Shown here: positions 9,901 to 18,497 of the stretch, one piece after another | How positions within the stretch are numbered: position 1 is the first letter of the stretch | Layout: every line of letters starts with the position of its first letter | DNA from: Leeuwenhoekiella parthenopeia | Lineage (GTDB): Bacteria; Bacteroidota; Bacteroidia; Flavobacteriales; Flavobacteriaceae | DNA: 64,000 nucleotides | Direction: 5' to 3' | Assembly (NCBI RefSeq): GCF_020782115.1 | Contig: NZ_JAJGMW010000002.1 | Span: forward strand, 276,566-340,565 | The notes under the pieces: generated by a model | What the model was told of the DNA's origin: nothing | Databases searched by the model: none | Seen by the model: only the letters and a program-made list of their open reading frames with translations | Made by a program: the position numbers and the translations under genes

Positions 9901-10396
9901 GTTGCACCTGGAAGTCACCGGTTAGGTTGATGTTGAGAATGGGTTGTTCTTCTGAAATATTCAGGTCAAAGATGTTAGGCTCAACCTTGGCACCGTTATC
10001 GAGGGTAGGCCAGGTGGTCTCGGCTTTAACCAGATCAACTTTATCCTTTACCTTGGTTTTGGCTACGTTAACATCTACATCTTCTTCAAATTCTACGATG
10101 ATGATGCTGTAATCCTGAAGGGTGGTAGAGGTAATTTCCTTAACCCCGCCTATGTCGTTAAATTCTTCTTCAAGAGGTTCGGTGATGAATTTTTCTACAT
10201 CCTCGGCAGCATTACCCGGGTTTACCGAGCTTACGTAAATTTTGGTCTCAATTATCTCGGGAAACGCCTCACGGGGCATACTGTAATAGGCTGCAAGACC
10301 ACTTATGAGAATGATGGCTGTAATTACATACACCGTCATCCGGTTGTCTATCGCCCATGACGAGATGCCAAATTCTTTATAATTGTTTTTTGCCAT
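6902..10396 (-). CDS. RND-family efflux transporter permease (AcrB-like)
   Basis: 1164 residues, longer than AcrB (about 1050). TM1 lies at about 20-38, followed by the first porter loop, TM2-6 (about 350-500), the second porter loop (about 620-900) and TM7-12. The TM4 relay motif reads GMLVDNGIVVVEN (Asp 412), with one Asp where AcrB has two. Between TM6 and TM7 there is a stretch of about 90 residues (501-590) holding two extra hydrophobic segments, which explains much of the added length. It is the last gene of the tetR-tolC-adaptor-permease operon, starting 1 base after the adaptor stop. It should form the inner-membrane, proton-driven part of a tripartite pump. The substrate cannot be told; drugs or envelope lipids are likelier than metals since no His-rich region is seen. 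Confidence 0.93.
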   Translation of the reverse strand: MAKNNYKEFGISSWAIDNRMTVYVITAIILISGLAAYYSMPREAFPEIIETKIYVSSVNPGNAAEDVEKFITEPLEEEFNDIGGVKEITSTTLQDYSIIIVEFEEDVDVNVAKTKVKDKVDLVKAETTWPTLDNGAKVEPNIFDLNISEEQPILNINLTGDFQVQQLKDYAEHLQDKIELLPQIKEATIRGAEEQEVEVAVDIYKMTASQVSFDNILNAIRAENNTISAGNVITDGLRKNIRVLGEIENPEELNDIVVKRDGGNIFLKDIATVRFKEKDPTTFAREYGKPVVMLDVKKRAGKNMIEAVESIKKIVKEEEANYYPESLKISLTNDQSVKTESQVDDLVNNIIFGVILVVVVLMFFLGFRNALFVGFAIPLSMFMSLTILSVLGFTLNTMVLFGLVMGLGMLVDNGIVVVENVYSLMDQGMSRIKAAKQGMGEIAWPIIASTATTLAAFFPLGLWPGTIGKFMIYFPITLSVVLSSSLFVALIINSMLTSRFMKTEEEELSKKKLIRYSLILAGVGIIALVSGFITDSGGLRGIGNLMLLLAILLWAYKYFLARAVRYFQYKSLKDLENFYERFLKFALRGKRAYAFFFGTLLMLVLSFILIGIVQPKVLFFPENEPNQIITYIEYPEGTAIEKTDALTKEIEQRVFDAIKKYEDPDGYNFMVESAISQVGQGAGNPQTDGGQSNEMPHKGKITLSMRDFKLRRDVKSSTVLSEVRNAVKGFPGASVIVEKDAAGPPVGYPINIEISGEDYEEMLLAAEDMRTYIEDLGIGGIEELKLDVNRSKAELGVTVNREKAGQLGISTAAIGQTLRRSVYGEEASTYKEGDDDYEINVRFNDEYRYDENALFNQPVTFRNNQGQIVQVPISALVDKKASSAFSAIKRKELKRVITLYSNVLTEQGYNATEIVGQLKEELSGYNTPAGISYSFTGEQEEQADNLNFLLMALGIAMGSILLILVAQFNSLSKPIIILMAVILSLVGVFLGLIIFQMDFVILMTMMGIISLAGIVVNNAIVLIDYTQILIDRKKEELGVEDEDYLTREEYFRLTVAGGKSRLRPVLLTAITTVLGLIPLAVGLNIDFFGLFTDYDPGIYIGGDNVIFWGPLAWTVIFGLVFATFLTLVIVPVMFYLTNRAKVKFADKRKAREEEKRLAKAEASN

Positions 10397-10397
10397 G

Positions 10398-11573
10398 TTA
10401 CTGGTTGTTTGAATTTTGATTTTCTAAGGTCACTTCCTGCCCGTCTCTCAGGGTGCGTACCCCTTCAATAATAAGCTGATCTCCGCTTTTTAAGCCTGAA
10501 ATAATTTCGACCTGTTTATCTGCGGTATAGCCTTTTTCGATCTGTACCTGTTTTGCAATAGCGCCATCACCTTGAGGTACGTAGATATAAGTAATACTGT
10601 AGCCGGCTGCATTTTGCTGAATGGTGTTTTCAGGAATTACAATAGCATTCTCTGAAGTGTAATCGTTAACCATAACGGTAGCAATAAGGTTTGGTTTGAT
10701 CGCGCTGTCTGCGTTTGGCAGGGCCACTTTCACGTCGAAAGTCCGGTTATCGGGGCTTACAAAATTACCAACCTGTCTGATTTTACCCTCGTAGGTTTTG
10801 CCTATGGAAGCCAGTCTGATTTTTACATCGGTACCTTCGTTTACCTTACCCAAATAAGCTTCAGGGATCGAAGCGTTAACGTACATATCGCTCAGGTTTA
10901 TAAGTCGGATCACCGGAGTCTGACCGGCATTTACTACCTGTCCCTGATCTGCGATAAGATTGTCAATCACACCTGAAAATGGAGCGGTAATCACGGTTTT
11001 GGAAATTCGGGAGCGCATCTGGTTTGTAGCCGCCTGCATAGCTTCGAAGTTTGTTTTAGCTTCCAGATAACTGATTTCTGAACCAATTTTTTGGTCCCAA
11101 AGACGTTTTTGACGCTCAAAAGTAGTTTTAGCCAAAGCAAGCTGAGCTTCCTGACGTGCAAGTTCGCTGCCCAAACCGCCATCATCTATACGGGCCAGAC
11201 GCTGGCCTTTAGCAACGCGTTGGCCTTCTTTAACGTAAACCTGAGTCAATACTCCGGTATATTCGGGATAAAGCACGATATTCTGATCGGTTTCCACATT
11301 GCCCTGCACTTCAAAATAATGCTCAAACAAGGTATCTTTCAGGGTAGTTGTGGTTACCAAAGCTGCTTTTTTGCTGGTGTCCTTCGCTTCAATAGCCGCT
11401 GTAAGGGAATCAATGCTCACTTTAAGCTTGGATTGCTCCTGAAGCAATTCGGTTTTCTTGGCTCGCATCTCGTCAAGACTTCCGTTTTCAATAATATCTT
11501 CAACAGAGTCTTTTTTGTTTCCGCAGGAAACAATCAAAAGACTTAGCATGATGAGTGTAACTATATTTTTCAT
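10398..11573 (-). CDS. RND efflux periplasmic adaptor subunit (membrane fusion protein)
   Basis: 391 residues. Lipoprotein signal ending LLIVSC (Cys 17). A coiled coil follows at about 30-62 before the usual barrel-sandwich start, which is an added N-terminal helix not found in AcrA. Then comes the lipoyl-like half motif (QGNVETDQNIVLYPEYTG, VKEGQRVAKGQRLARID), a helical hairpin (about 135-175), the second lipoyl half (TAPFSGVIDN) and the beta-barrel and membrane-proximal domains to the C-terminus. It links the permease encoded 1 base downstream with the outer-membrane channel encoded 18 bases upstream. Confidence 0.93.
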   Translation of the reverse strand: MKNIVTLIMLSLLIVSCGNKKDSVEDIIENGSLDEMRAKKTELLQEQSKLKVSIDSLTAAIEAKDTSKKAALVTTTTLKDTLFEHYFEVQGNVETDQNIVLYPEYTGVLTQVYVKEGQRVAKGQRLARIDDGGLGSELARQEAQLALAKTTFERQKRLWDQKIGSEISYLEAKTNFEAMQAATNQMRSRISKTVITAPFSGVIDNLIADQGQVVNAGQTPVIRLINLSDMYVNASIPEAYLGKVNEGTDVKIRLASIGKTYEGKIRQVGNFVSPDNRTFDVKVALPNADSAIKPNLIATVMVNDYTSENAIVIPENTIQQNAAGYSITYIYVPQGDGAIAKQVQIEKGYTADKQVEIISGLKSGDQLIIEGVRTLRDGQEVTLENQNSNNQ

Positions 11574-11591
11574 AAATGACAGGTGTATGAT

Positions 11592-12971
11592 TTAATCGTT
11601 TTTTGGTTGATATATAGAGGTGTCCAGTACTTTTTCGAGAGCGGCTTTATTCGCGATAACTTCGTACATGGCTTGTAAATAATTTTGCTGAGCCTGATAG
11701 AGTTGGGTCTGGGCTTCGCTTAGCTCAAAACTGCTTGCAATACCTTCAAAGAATTTGATGGAATTCTTGTTTTCGATACGTTCTGCGAGTTCCAGATTTT
11801 TTTCCTGTGTGGCGAAATTATCAAGGGCAAACTGGTAATCGTTGCGGGCCGAAGCGATTTGCAGTTTTGCCTGATTGCGTGCCTGCTCCAGATCTTCAAG
11901 ACTCTGCTGGTAGGCCATTTCTTTTTGCGCCGTACGCGCCGCGCGCATACCGCTGCTAAAAATGGGTACGGCAAGCGAAACTCCGGCGACCGACTGCTCA
12001 AAATAGCGTTGCTCATTGCTGAAAAAGGTAAACTCGTTGCTCGCACCGGCTGTTCCATAATTCACAAACGCGGTAAGTCTGGGGAGTGCTTTACTTTTCT
12101 CCAGCTTTACCTGAATATCTGCCAGATTAGCCTGATCCTGAGCAATCCTGAAATCGATGGTGTTCTCCGGGTCTACACTAGCTGCAAGCAGGTTGAGGTC
12201 ATAATATTGCATCGCAAGATCCTGAAGTTGATCGGTCACGCGCAACTTGCTGTCAATGGGGATGCCCAATGTTAGTTTTAGCATATCATAAGCGATAGCG
12301 AGCTGGCGTACTGTATTATTCAGTTGGGTCTCCAGATCGAGTGCGGTGATTTGCAGTTGCTCAACGTCTTCTTCTTCGGTAAGTCCGTTTTCGAAGATCT
12401 TTTGTGTATCAAACAGGTTTTTATTTATAGTCTCCAGGTTTTTCTGAAGAATGCGTACGCTTTCTTCGGCCAGAAGCACGTTTCCGTAAGCTTCAATAAT
12501 GCCCTGCTTGACTTCAAGATCTGTCTTGACCTTGGCATTTTCTGAAATTTGCAATAGTGTTTTCGCAGATTGAACCCCTACTATGTAGGACCCGTCAAAG
12601 ATGAGCTGGTTCCAGGTAGCGGTAGCCGAAGCACTTTGCTTGGGGCTAAATTGCACCGGAGTAAAAGTTCCGGGGGCTGCATCCGGATCAAAAAATTGAG
12701 CAGGGATAAACGATGTAGGCTGAATGAGCTGATTTTGATAAGTGATTTCACCGCTTATCTGGGGTAAACCCTGAGCGATGATTTCCCATTTTTGTTTCAG
12801 TGCAATAGCCACGTCTGTTTGTGCATTTTTTGCACTGTAGTTATTTTCCAGACCATATATAATGGCATCCTGCAGACTCAGCGCGTAAGTCTCAACTGCC
12901 GTGCTGTCCTGAGCATTAGCAAAAAAGCCCAGACTTAAAAACAGGAGGAGAAATGTTGATTTAAATTGCAT
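11592..12971 (-). CDS. TolC-family outer-membrane efflux channel
   Basis: 459 residues with a Sec signal peptide (cleavage near FANAQ). Two long heptad-rich helical halves typical of the OEP family are visible: SLQDAIIYGLENNYSAKNAQ near the N-terminus and a parallel second half containing RNQAKLQIASARNDYQFALDN. Its start codon overlaps the stop of the upstream tetR gene by one base, so it is translated from the same transcript. It forms the outer-membrane duct of the tripartite pump with the adaptor and permease that follow. Confidence 0.93.
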   Translation of the reverse strand: MQFKSTFLLLFLSLGFFANAQDSTAVETYALSLQDAIIYGLENNYSAKNAQTDVAIALKQKWEIIAQGLPQISGEITYQNQLIQPTSFIPAQFFDPDAAPGTFTPVQFSPKQSASATATWNQLIFDGSYIVGVQSAKTLLQISENAKVKTDLEVKQGIIEAYGNVLLAEESVRILQKNLETINKNLFDTQKIFENGLTEEEDVEQLQITALDLETQLNNTVRQLAIAYDMLKLTLGIPIDSKLRVTDQLQDLAMQYYDLNLLAASVDPENTIDFRIAQDQANLADIQVKLEKSKALPRLTAFVNYGTAGASNEFTFFSNEQRYFEQSVAGVSLAVPIFSSGMRAARTAQKEMAYQQSLEDLEQARNQAKLQIASARNDYQFALDNFATQEKNLELAERIENKNSIKFFEGIASSFELSEAQTQLYQAQQNYLQAMYEVIANKAALEKVLDTSIYQPKND

Positions 12972-13576
12972 TAGTCTTCGTTTGATTGGATTAGGTTATT
13001 AAGAATTTTACGCCCTTCGGGGGTGACAATACCTCTCAGGTGATATTCCAGATAGGTTTCGTGCAGTTTGGCAGGTGCAAATTGCTCTATGGGAAATAGA
13101 CTTTGATCTTTAATACCCGTGATTCCTAAAAAGTAGATTCGGGAAATAAATTCAGGATCAATATTTGTGCGATAGAGCCCTTTTTCAAGACCGTGATTTA
13201 GGTTTCTAAGCACACAACGTTGCATAAACTCATACTGGTCATTTTTAAGTTCATCATAGATAGCAGGATAATATTTTTGCATCTGTTGAATGGGATAGCT
13301 GCGCTCACCCTTCAGATAGTGCATCACATATTTTTTAATCTCATACAGTTCTTCTATGGGATTCATATGCTCACCTACAAGACATTCGATGGTTTGCTTT
13401 AAATCTGCAAGAATTTTTGAACCTACCTCGCGCACCAATTCGGTTTTATTGGTGAAGCTGGTATAAATCGTTTTTTTAGATATGCCCATATGTGTGGCGA
13501 TATCGTCCATTGTTACACTTTTAAACCCCTGGGTTAAAAAAAGCTCGCTGGAATGTTTTAAAATTTCGTCTTTCAT
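12971..13576 (-). CDS. TetR/AcrR-family transcriptional regulator of the efflux operon
   Basis: 201 residues. The N-terminal helix-turn-helix is clear (FKSVTMDDIATHMGISKKTIYTSF, residues about 18-41, preceded by ILKHSSELFLTQG). The C-terminal ligand and dimer domain is divergent, as usual. It is the first gene of the operon and overlaps tolC by one base, so it most likely represses its own operon and is released when a pump substrate binds. The effector is unknown. A short leader is likely, since a -7-like box lies only 8-15 bases before the ATG. Confidence 0.9.
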   Translation of the reverse strand: MKDEILKHSSELFLTQGFKSVTMDDIATHMGISKKTIYTSFTNKTELVREVGSKILADLKQTIECLVGEHMNPIEELYEIKKYVMHYLKGERSYPIQQMQKYYPAIYDELKNDQYEFMQRCVLRNLNHGLEKGLYRTNIDPEFISRIYFLGITGIKDQSLFPIEQFAPAKLHETYLEYHLRGIVTPEGRKILNNLIQSNED

Positions 13577-13583
13577 TGCCGTG

Positions 13584-13591
13584 CAAACCTA
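13584..13591 (-). promoter_or_regulatory. Possible -7 element of the tetR-tolC-adaptor-RND operon promoter
   Basis: Minus-strand reading TAGGTTTG fits TAnnTTTG and lies just upstream of the tetR start. No -33 TTTG at normal spacing, so support is partial. The operator was not identified. Confidence 0.4.
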
Positions 13592-13688
13592 CGGCGGAAA
13601 CTTTAAAAACTAAAATAGTTTCCTCGGTTTATTCTACATTTAATATTTCCTTAACAAATCCTTTTAAGACCTTCTTTAAGTATTGTCG

Positions 13689-13718
13689 TTTGTGTTCGCT
13701 CAGAGTGTTTTATTTTAG
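13689..13718 (+). promoter_or_regulatory. Probable promoter of the polyprenyl synthetase gene
   Basis: TTTG (13689-13692), 18 bases, then TATTTTAG (13711-13718), one mismatch from TAnnTTTG. It lies 18 bases before the ATG. Confidence 0.5.
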
Positions 13719-13736
13719 CGGAAAATTAAATCGCGC

Positions 13737-14711
13737 ATGCTGCCAATTGATCAATATACCCGTCTTTTTACCGACTATCTCAATCAAAAAATCACTGCTA
13801 AAGAGCCTAAAAACCTCTACGAGCCCATAAGTTATATCCTGCAGTTAGGGGGCAAACGCTTGCGCCCGGTGCTTACCCTGATGGCTACTTCGGTATTTGA
13901 AGGCGATTATAAAAAAGCATTGGATGCAGCGCTGGCCGTTGAGGTGTTTCACAATTTTTCATTGGTACACGATGATATTATGGATGATGCACCCTTACGT
14001 CGCGGGCAGGAAACCGTGCATGAAAAATGGGATATCAACACCGGTATTTTATCGGGTGATGCGATGCTGATTAATGCCTATCAGCTTTTTGAGAATTATG
14101 AGGGCGAAACCTTTAGAAAACTGGCCAAATTATTCAGTAAAACGGCCATTGAAGTCTGTGAGGGACAGCAATACGACATTGATTTTGAAAGCAGGGATGA
14201 CGTCACCCTGCCCGAATATCTCAAAATGATTGAATACAAAACAGCCGTTCTGGTAGGTGCCGCTCTTAAAATGGGAGCGATCGTGGCAGAGACTACAGAG
14301 TCTAACTGCGAGCGTATTTACGAGTTTGGCCGCGACCTGGGCATCGCTTTCCAGCTTCAGGATGATTACCTGGATGCGTTTGGTGATCCGGAAACTTTCG
14401 GTAAACAGGTGGGGGGTGATATTATTGAGAACAAGAAGACATTCTTATACCTAACGGCTTTAGAAGATCTCGAGCCGGAGCAAAGTGTGCAACTTCGGCA
14501 TTTATTTAGTGTAAATCCGCAGGATCCTTCCGAAAAAATAGAAACGGTTAAGCAATTATTTCAGGATTCTGGTGCTGCTGCTAAAATTCAGAAAGAGATA
14601 GAAGCCTATACCCATCGTGCACTGGGCGTTCTCGATACTATGGAAATCAAGGAGGAAGGCAAAGAGGTGCTGCGCAAATTTGCGCACGCGCTGATGCGAC
14701 GCACGGTTTAA
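13737..14711 (+). CDS. Polyprenyl (trans-isoprenyl) diphosphate synthase
   Basis: 324 residues. It condenses allylic diphosphates with isopentenyl diphosphate. GGKRLRP near residue 39 binds IPP, the first Asp-rich motif is DDIMD (about 82-86), and the second is DDYLD (about 212-216), followed by GKQVGGDIIENKKT. Length and motifs fit the all-trans synthase family; product length (C15 to C40 or more) cannot be set from the motifs alone. Bulky residues upstream of DDIMD (VFHNFSLVH) suggest a medium-chain enzyme, but this is weak. A GTG-started small gene follows after 2 bases and is probably cotranslated. Confidence 0.95.
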   Translation: MLPIDQYTRLFTDYLNQKITAKEPKNLYEPISYILQLGGKRLRPVLTLMATSVFEGDYKKALDAALAVEVFHNFSLVHDDIMDDAPLRRGQETVHEKWDINTGILSGDAMLINAYQLFENYEGETFRKLAKLFSKTAIEVCEGQQYDIDFESRDDVTLPEYLKMIEYKTAVLVGAALKMGAIVAETTESNCERIYEFGRDLGIAFQLQDDYLDAFGDPETFGKQVGGDIIENKKTFLYLTALEDLEPEQSVQLRHLFSVNPQDPSEKIETVKQLFQDSGAAAKIQKEIEAYTHRALGVLDTMEIKEEGKEVLRKFAHALMRRTV

Positions 14712-14713
14712 AG

Positions 14714-15049
14714 GTGGAAGCTATAGCGATTTTAGAGAAGGCAAAAGCCGGTGGTTTATATGATGCGTTGATCAGTCAACTCAATAAGGATTTTCTGAGA
14801 GCGGGTCTTTCAGAACAGTTTGATGAGCTTATAAAGCCGGAAGCTTTGGCGCGTAGTCTGCAGGCTACTCTGTACGATCAGATTTTATCTGATTTTGAAA
14901 CCTACCTTACCCTGCTTTACACCATAGATGTTTCCGAAGCAAAAATCAAAGCTCTGCCGCCAATGGAGGTGCACGAACTTACCGGGGTCGTAAGTGCTCT
15001 GATTTTAGAGCGCGAACTTTTAAAAATTTCGTTTAAAAATAAACCCTGA
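14714..15049 (+). CDS. Small conserved hypothetical protein following the polyprenyl synthase
   Basis: 111 residues from a GTG start two bases after the synthase stop. The sequence is helical (EAIAILEKAKAGGLYDALISQLNKDF; then LYTIDVSEAKIKALPPMEVHEL), with no signal, membrane segment or known catalytic motif. The tight spacing suggests translational coupling and a role linked to the synthase, or simply shared expression. The 3' end overlaps the convergent beta-barrel gene by 17 bases. I do not recognise the family. Confidence 0.7.
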   Translation: MEAIAILEKAKAGGLYDALISQLNKDFLRAGLSEQFDELIKPEALARSLQATLYDQILSDFETYLTLLYTIDVSEAKIKALPPMEVHELTGVVSALILERELLKISFKNKP

Positions 15050-15548
15050 TAAAGGGTTGTATGGCACTGGCATAGATCCCGTTAGTGTCGTCAAACAGCA
15101 GGTTGTAGCGAGCACCAAATGTCATGGGGCCGCTGCGATAACCGGCTCCCAGAAATAGCGCGGTATTCCAAAAATCCCTGTTGCGGTTTCCGCCGTCCAG
15201 TTCCTGAATTTGACTTACGTATAACTCTTCCAGTTCGGCTGAAAGCTGAATCTGACTCAAGGGGTTGAAAAGTGCAATGACACTTCCTCCGGTTATCGAA
15301 GTCTTAAAAGCACCATTTTTGATGTACGAGTAACTCAGTCCGGGTCCCAGGGCAAAATATTCGTTGAAGTTGTAAATGGCACTGGGTGCGACGTTTAGGG
15401 CAAAATAATTGCTTCCAAAATTAAGCCCAAATCCACCCCCATATTGCACCCTGTCCCAAAAACCCGCCTCCAGCGATTGGGCTTTAAGACTCTCATTAGA
15501 CAGGAATAAGCACAGCACAAATACAGAAATGAGGTTAAGAATTTTCAT
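15033..15548 (-). CDS. Small outer-membrane beta-barrel protein (unknown function)
   Basis: 171 residues with a signal peptide (cleaved after SLKA, before QSL). The rest alternates in short amphipathic strands with Gly and aromatic residues (GGFGLNFGSNYFALNVAPSA, YFALGPGLSYSYI) and ends PFIRVYF, as in eight-stranded barrels. Similar flavobacterial proteins next to sucA are often named alpha-ketoglutarate decarboxylase in databases; the sequence has no enzyme motif and that name is probably carried over from the neighbour. It is divergent from sucA with about 160 bases between starts. Confidence 0.75.
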   Translation of the reverse strand: MKILNLISVFVLCLFLSNESLKAQSLEAGFWDRVQYGGGFGLNFGSNYFALNVAPSAIYNFNEYFALGPGLSYSYIKNGAFKTSITGGSVIALFNPLSQIQLSAELEELYVSQIQELDGGNRNRDFWNTALFLGAGYRSGPMTFGARYNLLFDDTNGIYASAIQPFIRVYF

Positions 15549-15662
15549 AGTTTACGATTAAGAAGACTCGGTATACGAAAAAATACGTTTTTTCTGGCGT
15601 TCCTAAATGTTAAGGATATGTATAAATTGAAAATGCAGCACCTAAATGGATGGTAAATATTG

Positions 15663-15670
15663 TATTTTTG
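15663..15670 (+). promoter_or_regulatory. Probable -7 element of the sucA promoter
   Basis: TATTTTTG, a full match to TAnnTTTG, 41 bases before the chosen sucA start at 15712. It lies inside the longer open frame that begins at 15646, which argues against that upstream ATG. Confidence 0.5.
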
Positions 15671-15711
15671 CCCAATTATTGCTTAAAAAATCGACAGATT
15701 TAATATATAAA

Positions 15712-18486
15712 ATGGATAGATTTTCATTTCTCAATGCAGCTAATACTGCATATTTCGCAGAACTTTACGATAAATACCTCCAACATCCTGACAGTGTGGA
15801 GCCTAGCTGGAGAGCATTTTTCCAGGGCTTTGACTTCGGTATTGAAGAAAGCGGTATTGTCGCAGACTTCTCTGACTCGCAGCCTGATGCAGCTCCTGCA
15901 CATGAGGCAGTCCCCGATCGTTTACAAAAGGAATTTCAGGTTGTAAAACTTATTGACGGCTATCGTACCCGCGGGCATTTGTTTACCAAAACAAACCCGG
16001 TTCGCGAGCGTCGTAAATACACGCCAACTCTGGCTCTGGAAAATTTCGGACTCAGCCAGAGCGATTTGGATACCACGTTTTCAGCCGGTGAAATTTTGGG
16101 GATTGGCAGTTCGACCCTGAAAGAAATTGTAGCCCATCTTGAAAAGATCTATTGCGATTCGATAGGTGTGGAGTATATGTTTATCAGAAAGCCTGAAGAA
16201 ATTCAGTGGATTCAGGATAAGCTTAACGTCAATGACAACCATCCTGATTTTTCTGCAGACACCAAGAAGAAAATCTTAAGAAAACTCAATGAAGCGGTTT
16301 CTTTTGAAACTTTCTTACATACCAAATATGTAGGGCAAAAGCGTTTTTCCTTAGAAGGTGGAGAGAGTTTTATCCCTGCTGTAGATGCGATTATTGAAGC
16401 AGCTGCAGACCGGGGGGTTAAAGAGTTTGTGATGGGTATGGCTCACCGGGGTCGTCTCAACACACTTACCAATATTTTCGGCAAGAACGCAAAGGATATC
16501 TTTAGCGAATTTGACGGTAAAGACTACGATCAGGAAGTTTTTGACGGAGACGTAAAATACCACCTGGGCTGGACATCAAGTCGCAAAACCGATAACGGAA
16601 AAGAAATCAATATAAACATCGCCCCAAACCCATCTCACCTGGAAACTGTGGGAGCTGTGGTTGAAGGTATTGCACGGGCAAAACAAGACCGTCATCATTT
16701 TGACAAGCCTAACGAGGTATTGCCTATCGTGGTGCACGGGGATGCTGCAATCGCCGGTCAGGGTATTGTGTATGAAATAATACAAATGGCACAACTGGAT
16801 GGCTACACTACCAAAGGTACCATTCACATTGTGATCAATAACCAGATTGGTTTTACCACAAACTATCTGGACGCACGTTCTTCAACCTATTGTACAGACG
16901 TGGCAAAAACTACGCTTTCACCGGTACTGCATGTAAATGCAGACGATGCTGAAGCTGTGGTGCACGCCTCTCTATTTGCATTAGATTTTAGAATGGAATT
17001 TGGCCGCGACGTATTTATAGACCTGCTGGGTTATCGTAAATATGGGCATAACGAAGGTGATGAGCCTCGTTTTACGCAGCCTAAACTCTATAAGGCGATT
17101 TCAAAACACGACAATGCCCGGGATATTTATGCCCAAAAGCTTATCAAACAAGGCATAATCGATGAGAATTATGTGAGCAAGCTTGAAGAAGAGTATAAAG
17201 AGAAGCTCGAAGAAAAGCTTGAAAAATCACGTGAAGAAGACACAACGCGCATCACCGCAATCATGCAGGATGAGTGGGAAGGTTTTGAACCCGCCACCGA
17301 AGATGAGATGATGCAGCCTATAGATACGACTTACGATCTGGATGCCCTGACGGAAATAGCAGAGACCATTACTCAGCTTCCCGAGGGTAAAAAGTTTATG
17401 CGTAAGATCGTTAAGATTATCGAAGGGCGTCGCACGATGTACTTTGAAGATAATAAAATTGACTGGGGTCTTGCCGAATTATTGGCGTACGGTTCGCTGT
17501 TAAAAGAAGGTTTTGACGTGCGTATGACCGGTCAGGACGTAGAGCGCGGTACCTTCTCCCACCGTCACGCGGTAACCAAAGTAGAAGAAAGCGAAGAAGA
17601 AATCGTACTGCTCAATAACCTGAAAGGGAAGCAGGGTCATTTTTATATTTTCAACTCGCTGCTTTCAGAATACGGTGTTGTAGGTTTTGATTATGGTTAT
17701 GCCATGGCAAGCCCACAAACCCTGCCTATTTGGGAAGCGCAGTTTGGTGACTTTAGCAATGGTGCGCAGATCATGTTAGATCAATACATCTCTGCCGCTG
17801 AGGACAAATGGAAACTTCAAAACGGACTTGTAATGCTTCTGCCTCACGGGTATGAGGGTCAGGGAGCAGAACACTCTTCGGCACGTATGGAGCGCTATTT
17901 ACAGCTTTGTGCCGTAGATAATATGTATGTTGCAGACTGCACCACGCCGGCAAACTTTTACCATTTGTTACGCCGCCAGCTGAAAACCAATTTTAGAAAA
18001 CCACTTATCGTATTTACGCCAAAGAGTTTGCTAAGACATCCTAAAGTGGTTTCTACGAAAGAAGAACTGGCAAACGGAAGTTTCCAGATGACGATTGATG
18101 ATGATTCGGTTGATGTAGAAAAGGTGAAAACGCTGGTTTTCGTAACCGGAAAGTTCTATTACGACCTGCTTGCGCAGCGTGAAGAACTGGGCCGTGAAGA
18201 CGTGGCTTTGGTGCGTGTCGAGCAATTATTTCCATTGCCTAAAAAAGAAATCAGAGCGGCTATTGAAAAATACAAGAATGCAGATGATGTGGTTTGGGCT
18301 CAGGAAGAACCGCGCAATATGGGGGCTTACGGGCACCTGTTGATGCATTTACCGGAGGCTCAGAAATTCAGAATTTGCAGTCGTAAATTTTATGGTGCAC
18401 CTGCCGCAGGTAGTTCTGTACGCTACAAACGCAGACATCAGCGCGTTATTGACGACGTGTTTGACAAAAACTCAAATAACCAATAA
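15712..18486 (+). CDS. sucA: 2-oxoglutarate dehydrogenase E1 component
   Basis: 924 residues from the ATG at 15712. An upstream in-frame ATG at 15646 would add 22 residues, but the protein starts like the family with MDRFSFLNAANTAYFAELY, and a -7 box overlaps the longer form. The E1 subunit decarboxylates 2-oxoglutarate with thiamine diphosphate in the TCA cycle. Visible landmarks: the short N-terminal helix that docks E2, MAHRGRLN, the ThDP/Mg site (HGDAAIAGQG and NNQIGFTT), GHNEGDEPRFTQP, and the C-terminal transketolase-like half with HGYEGQGAEHSSARMERYLQ. Length is typical of SucA. sucB follows after 48 bases and is surely cotranscribed; the E3 gene is elsewhere. Confidence 0.97.
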   Translation: MDRFSFLNAANTAYFAELYDKYLQHPDSVEPSWRAFFQGFDFGIEESGIVADFSDSQPDAAPAHEAVPDRLQKEFQVVKLIDGYRTRGHLFTKTNPVRERRKYTPTLALENFGLSQSDLDTTFSAGEILGIGSSTLKEIVAHLEKIYCDSIGVEYMFIRKPEEIQWIQDKLNVNDNHPDFSADTKKKILRKLNEAVSFETFLHTKYVGQKRFSLEGGESFIPAVDAIIEAAADRGVKEFVMGMAHRGRLNTLTNIFGKNAKDIFSEFDGKDYDQEVFDGDVKYHLGWTSSRKTDNGKEININIAPNPSHLETVGAVVEGIARAKQDRHHFDKPNEVLPIVVHGDAAIAGQGIVYEIIQMAQLDGYTTKGTIHIVINNQIGFTTNYLDARSSTYCTDVAKTTLSPVLHVNADDAEAVVHASLFALDFRMEFGRDVFIDLLGYRKYGHNEGDEPRFTQPKLYKAISKHDNARDIYAQKLIKQGIIDENYVSKLEEEYKEKLEEKLEKSREEDTTRITAIMQDEWEGFEPATEDEMMQPIDTTYDLDALTEIAETITQLPEGKKFMRKIVKIIEGRRTMYFEDNKIDWGLAELLAYGSLLKEGFDVRMTGQDVERGTFSHRHAVTKVEESEEEIVLLNNLKGKQGHFYIFNSLLSEYGVVGFDYGYAMASPQTLPIWEAQFGDFSNGAQIMLDQYISAAEDKWKLQNGLVMLLPHGYEGQGAEHSSARMERYLQLCAVDNMYVADCTTPANFYHLLRRQLKTNFRKPLIVFTPKSLLRHPKVVSTKEELANGSFQMTIDDDSVDVEKVKTLVFVTGKFYYDLLAQREELGREDVALVRVEQLFPLPKKEIRAAIEKYKNADDVVWAQEEPRNMGAYGHLLMHLPEAQKFRICSRKFYGAPAAGSSVRYKRRHQRVIDDVFDKNSNNQ

Positions 18487-18497
18487 AAAGATTTTTC

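Noticed and set aside
15033..15548. Alpha-ketoglutarate decarboxylase
   Set aside because: The protein is a 171-residue signal-peptide beta-barrel with no thiamine or catalytic motif; the name probably comes from the neighbouring sucA.
15646..15711. Upstream ATG extending SucA by 22 residues
   Set aside because: The extension is not family-like, and a full -7 promoter box lies within it.
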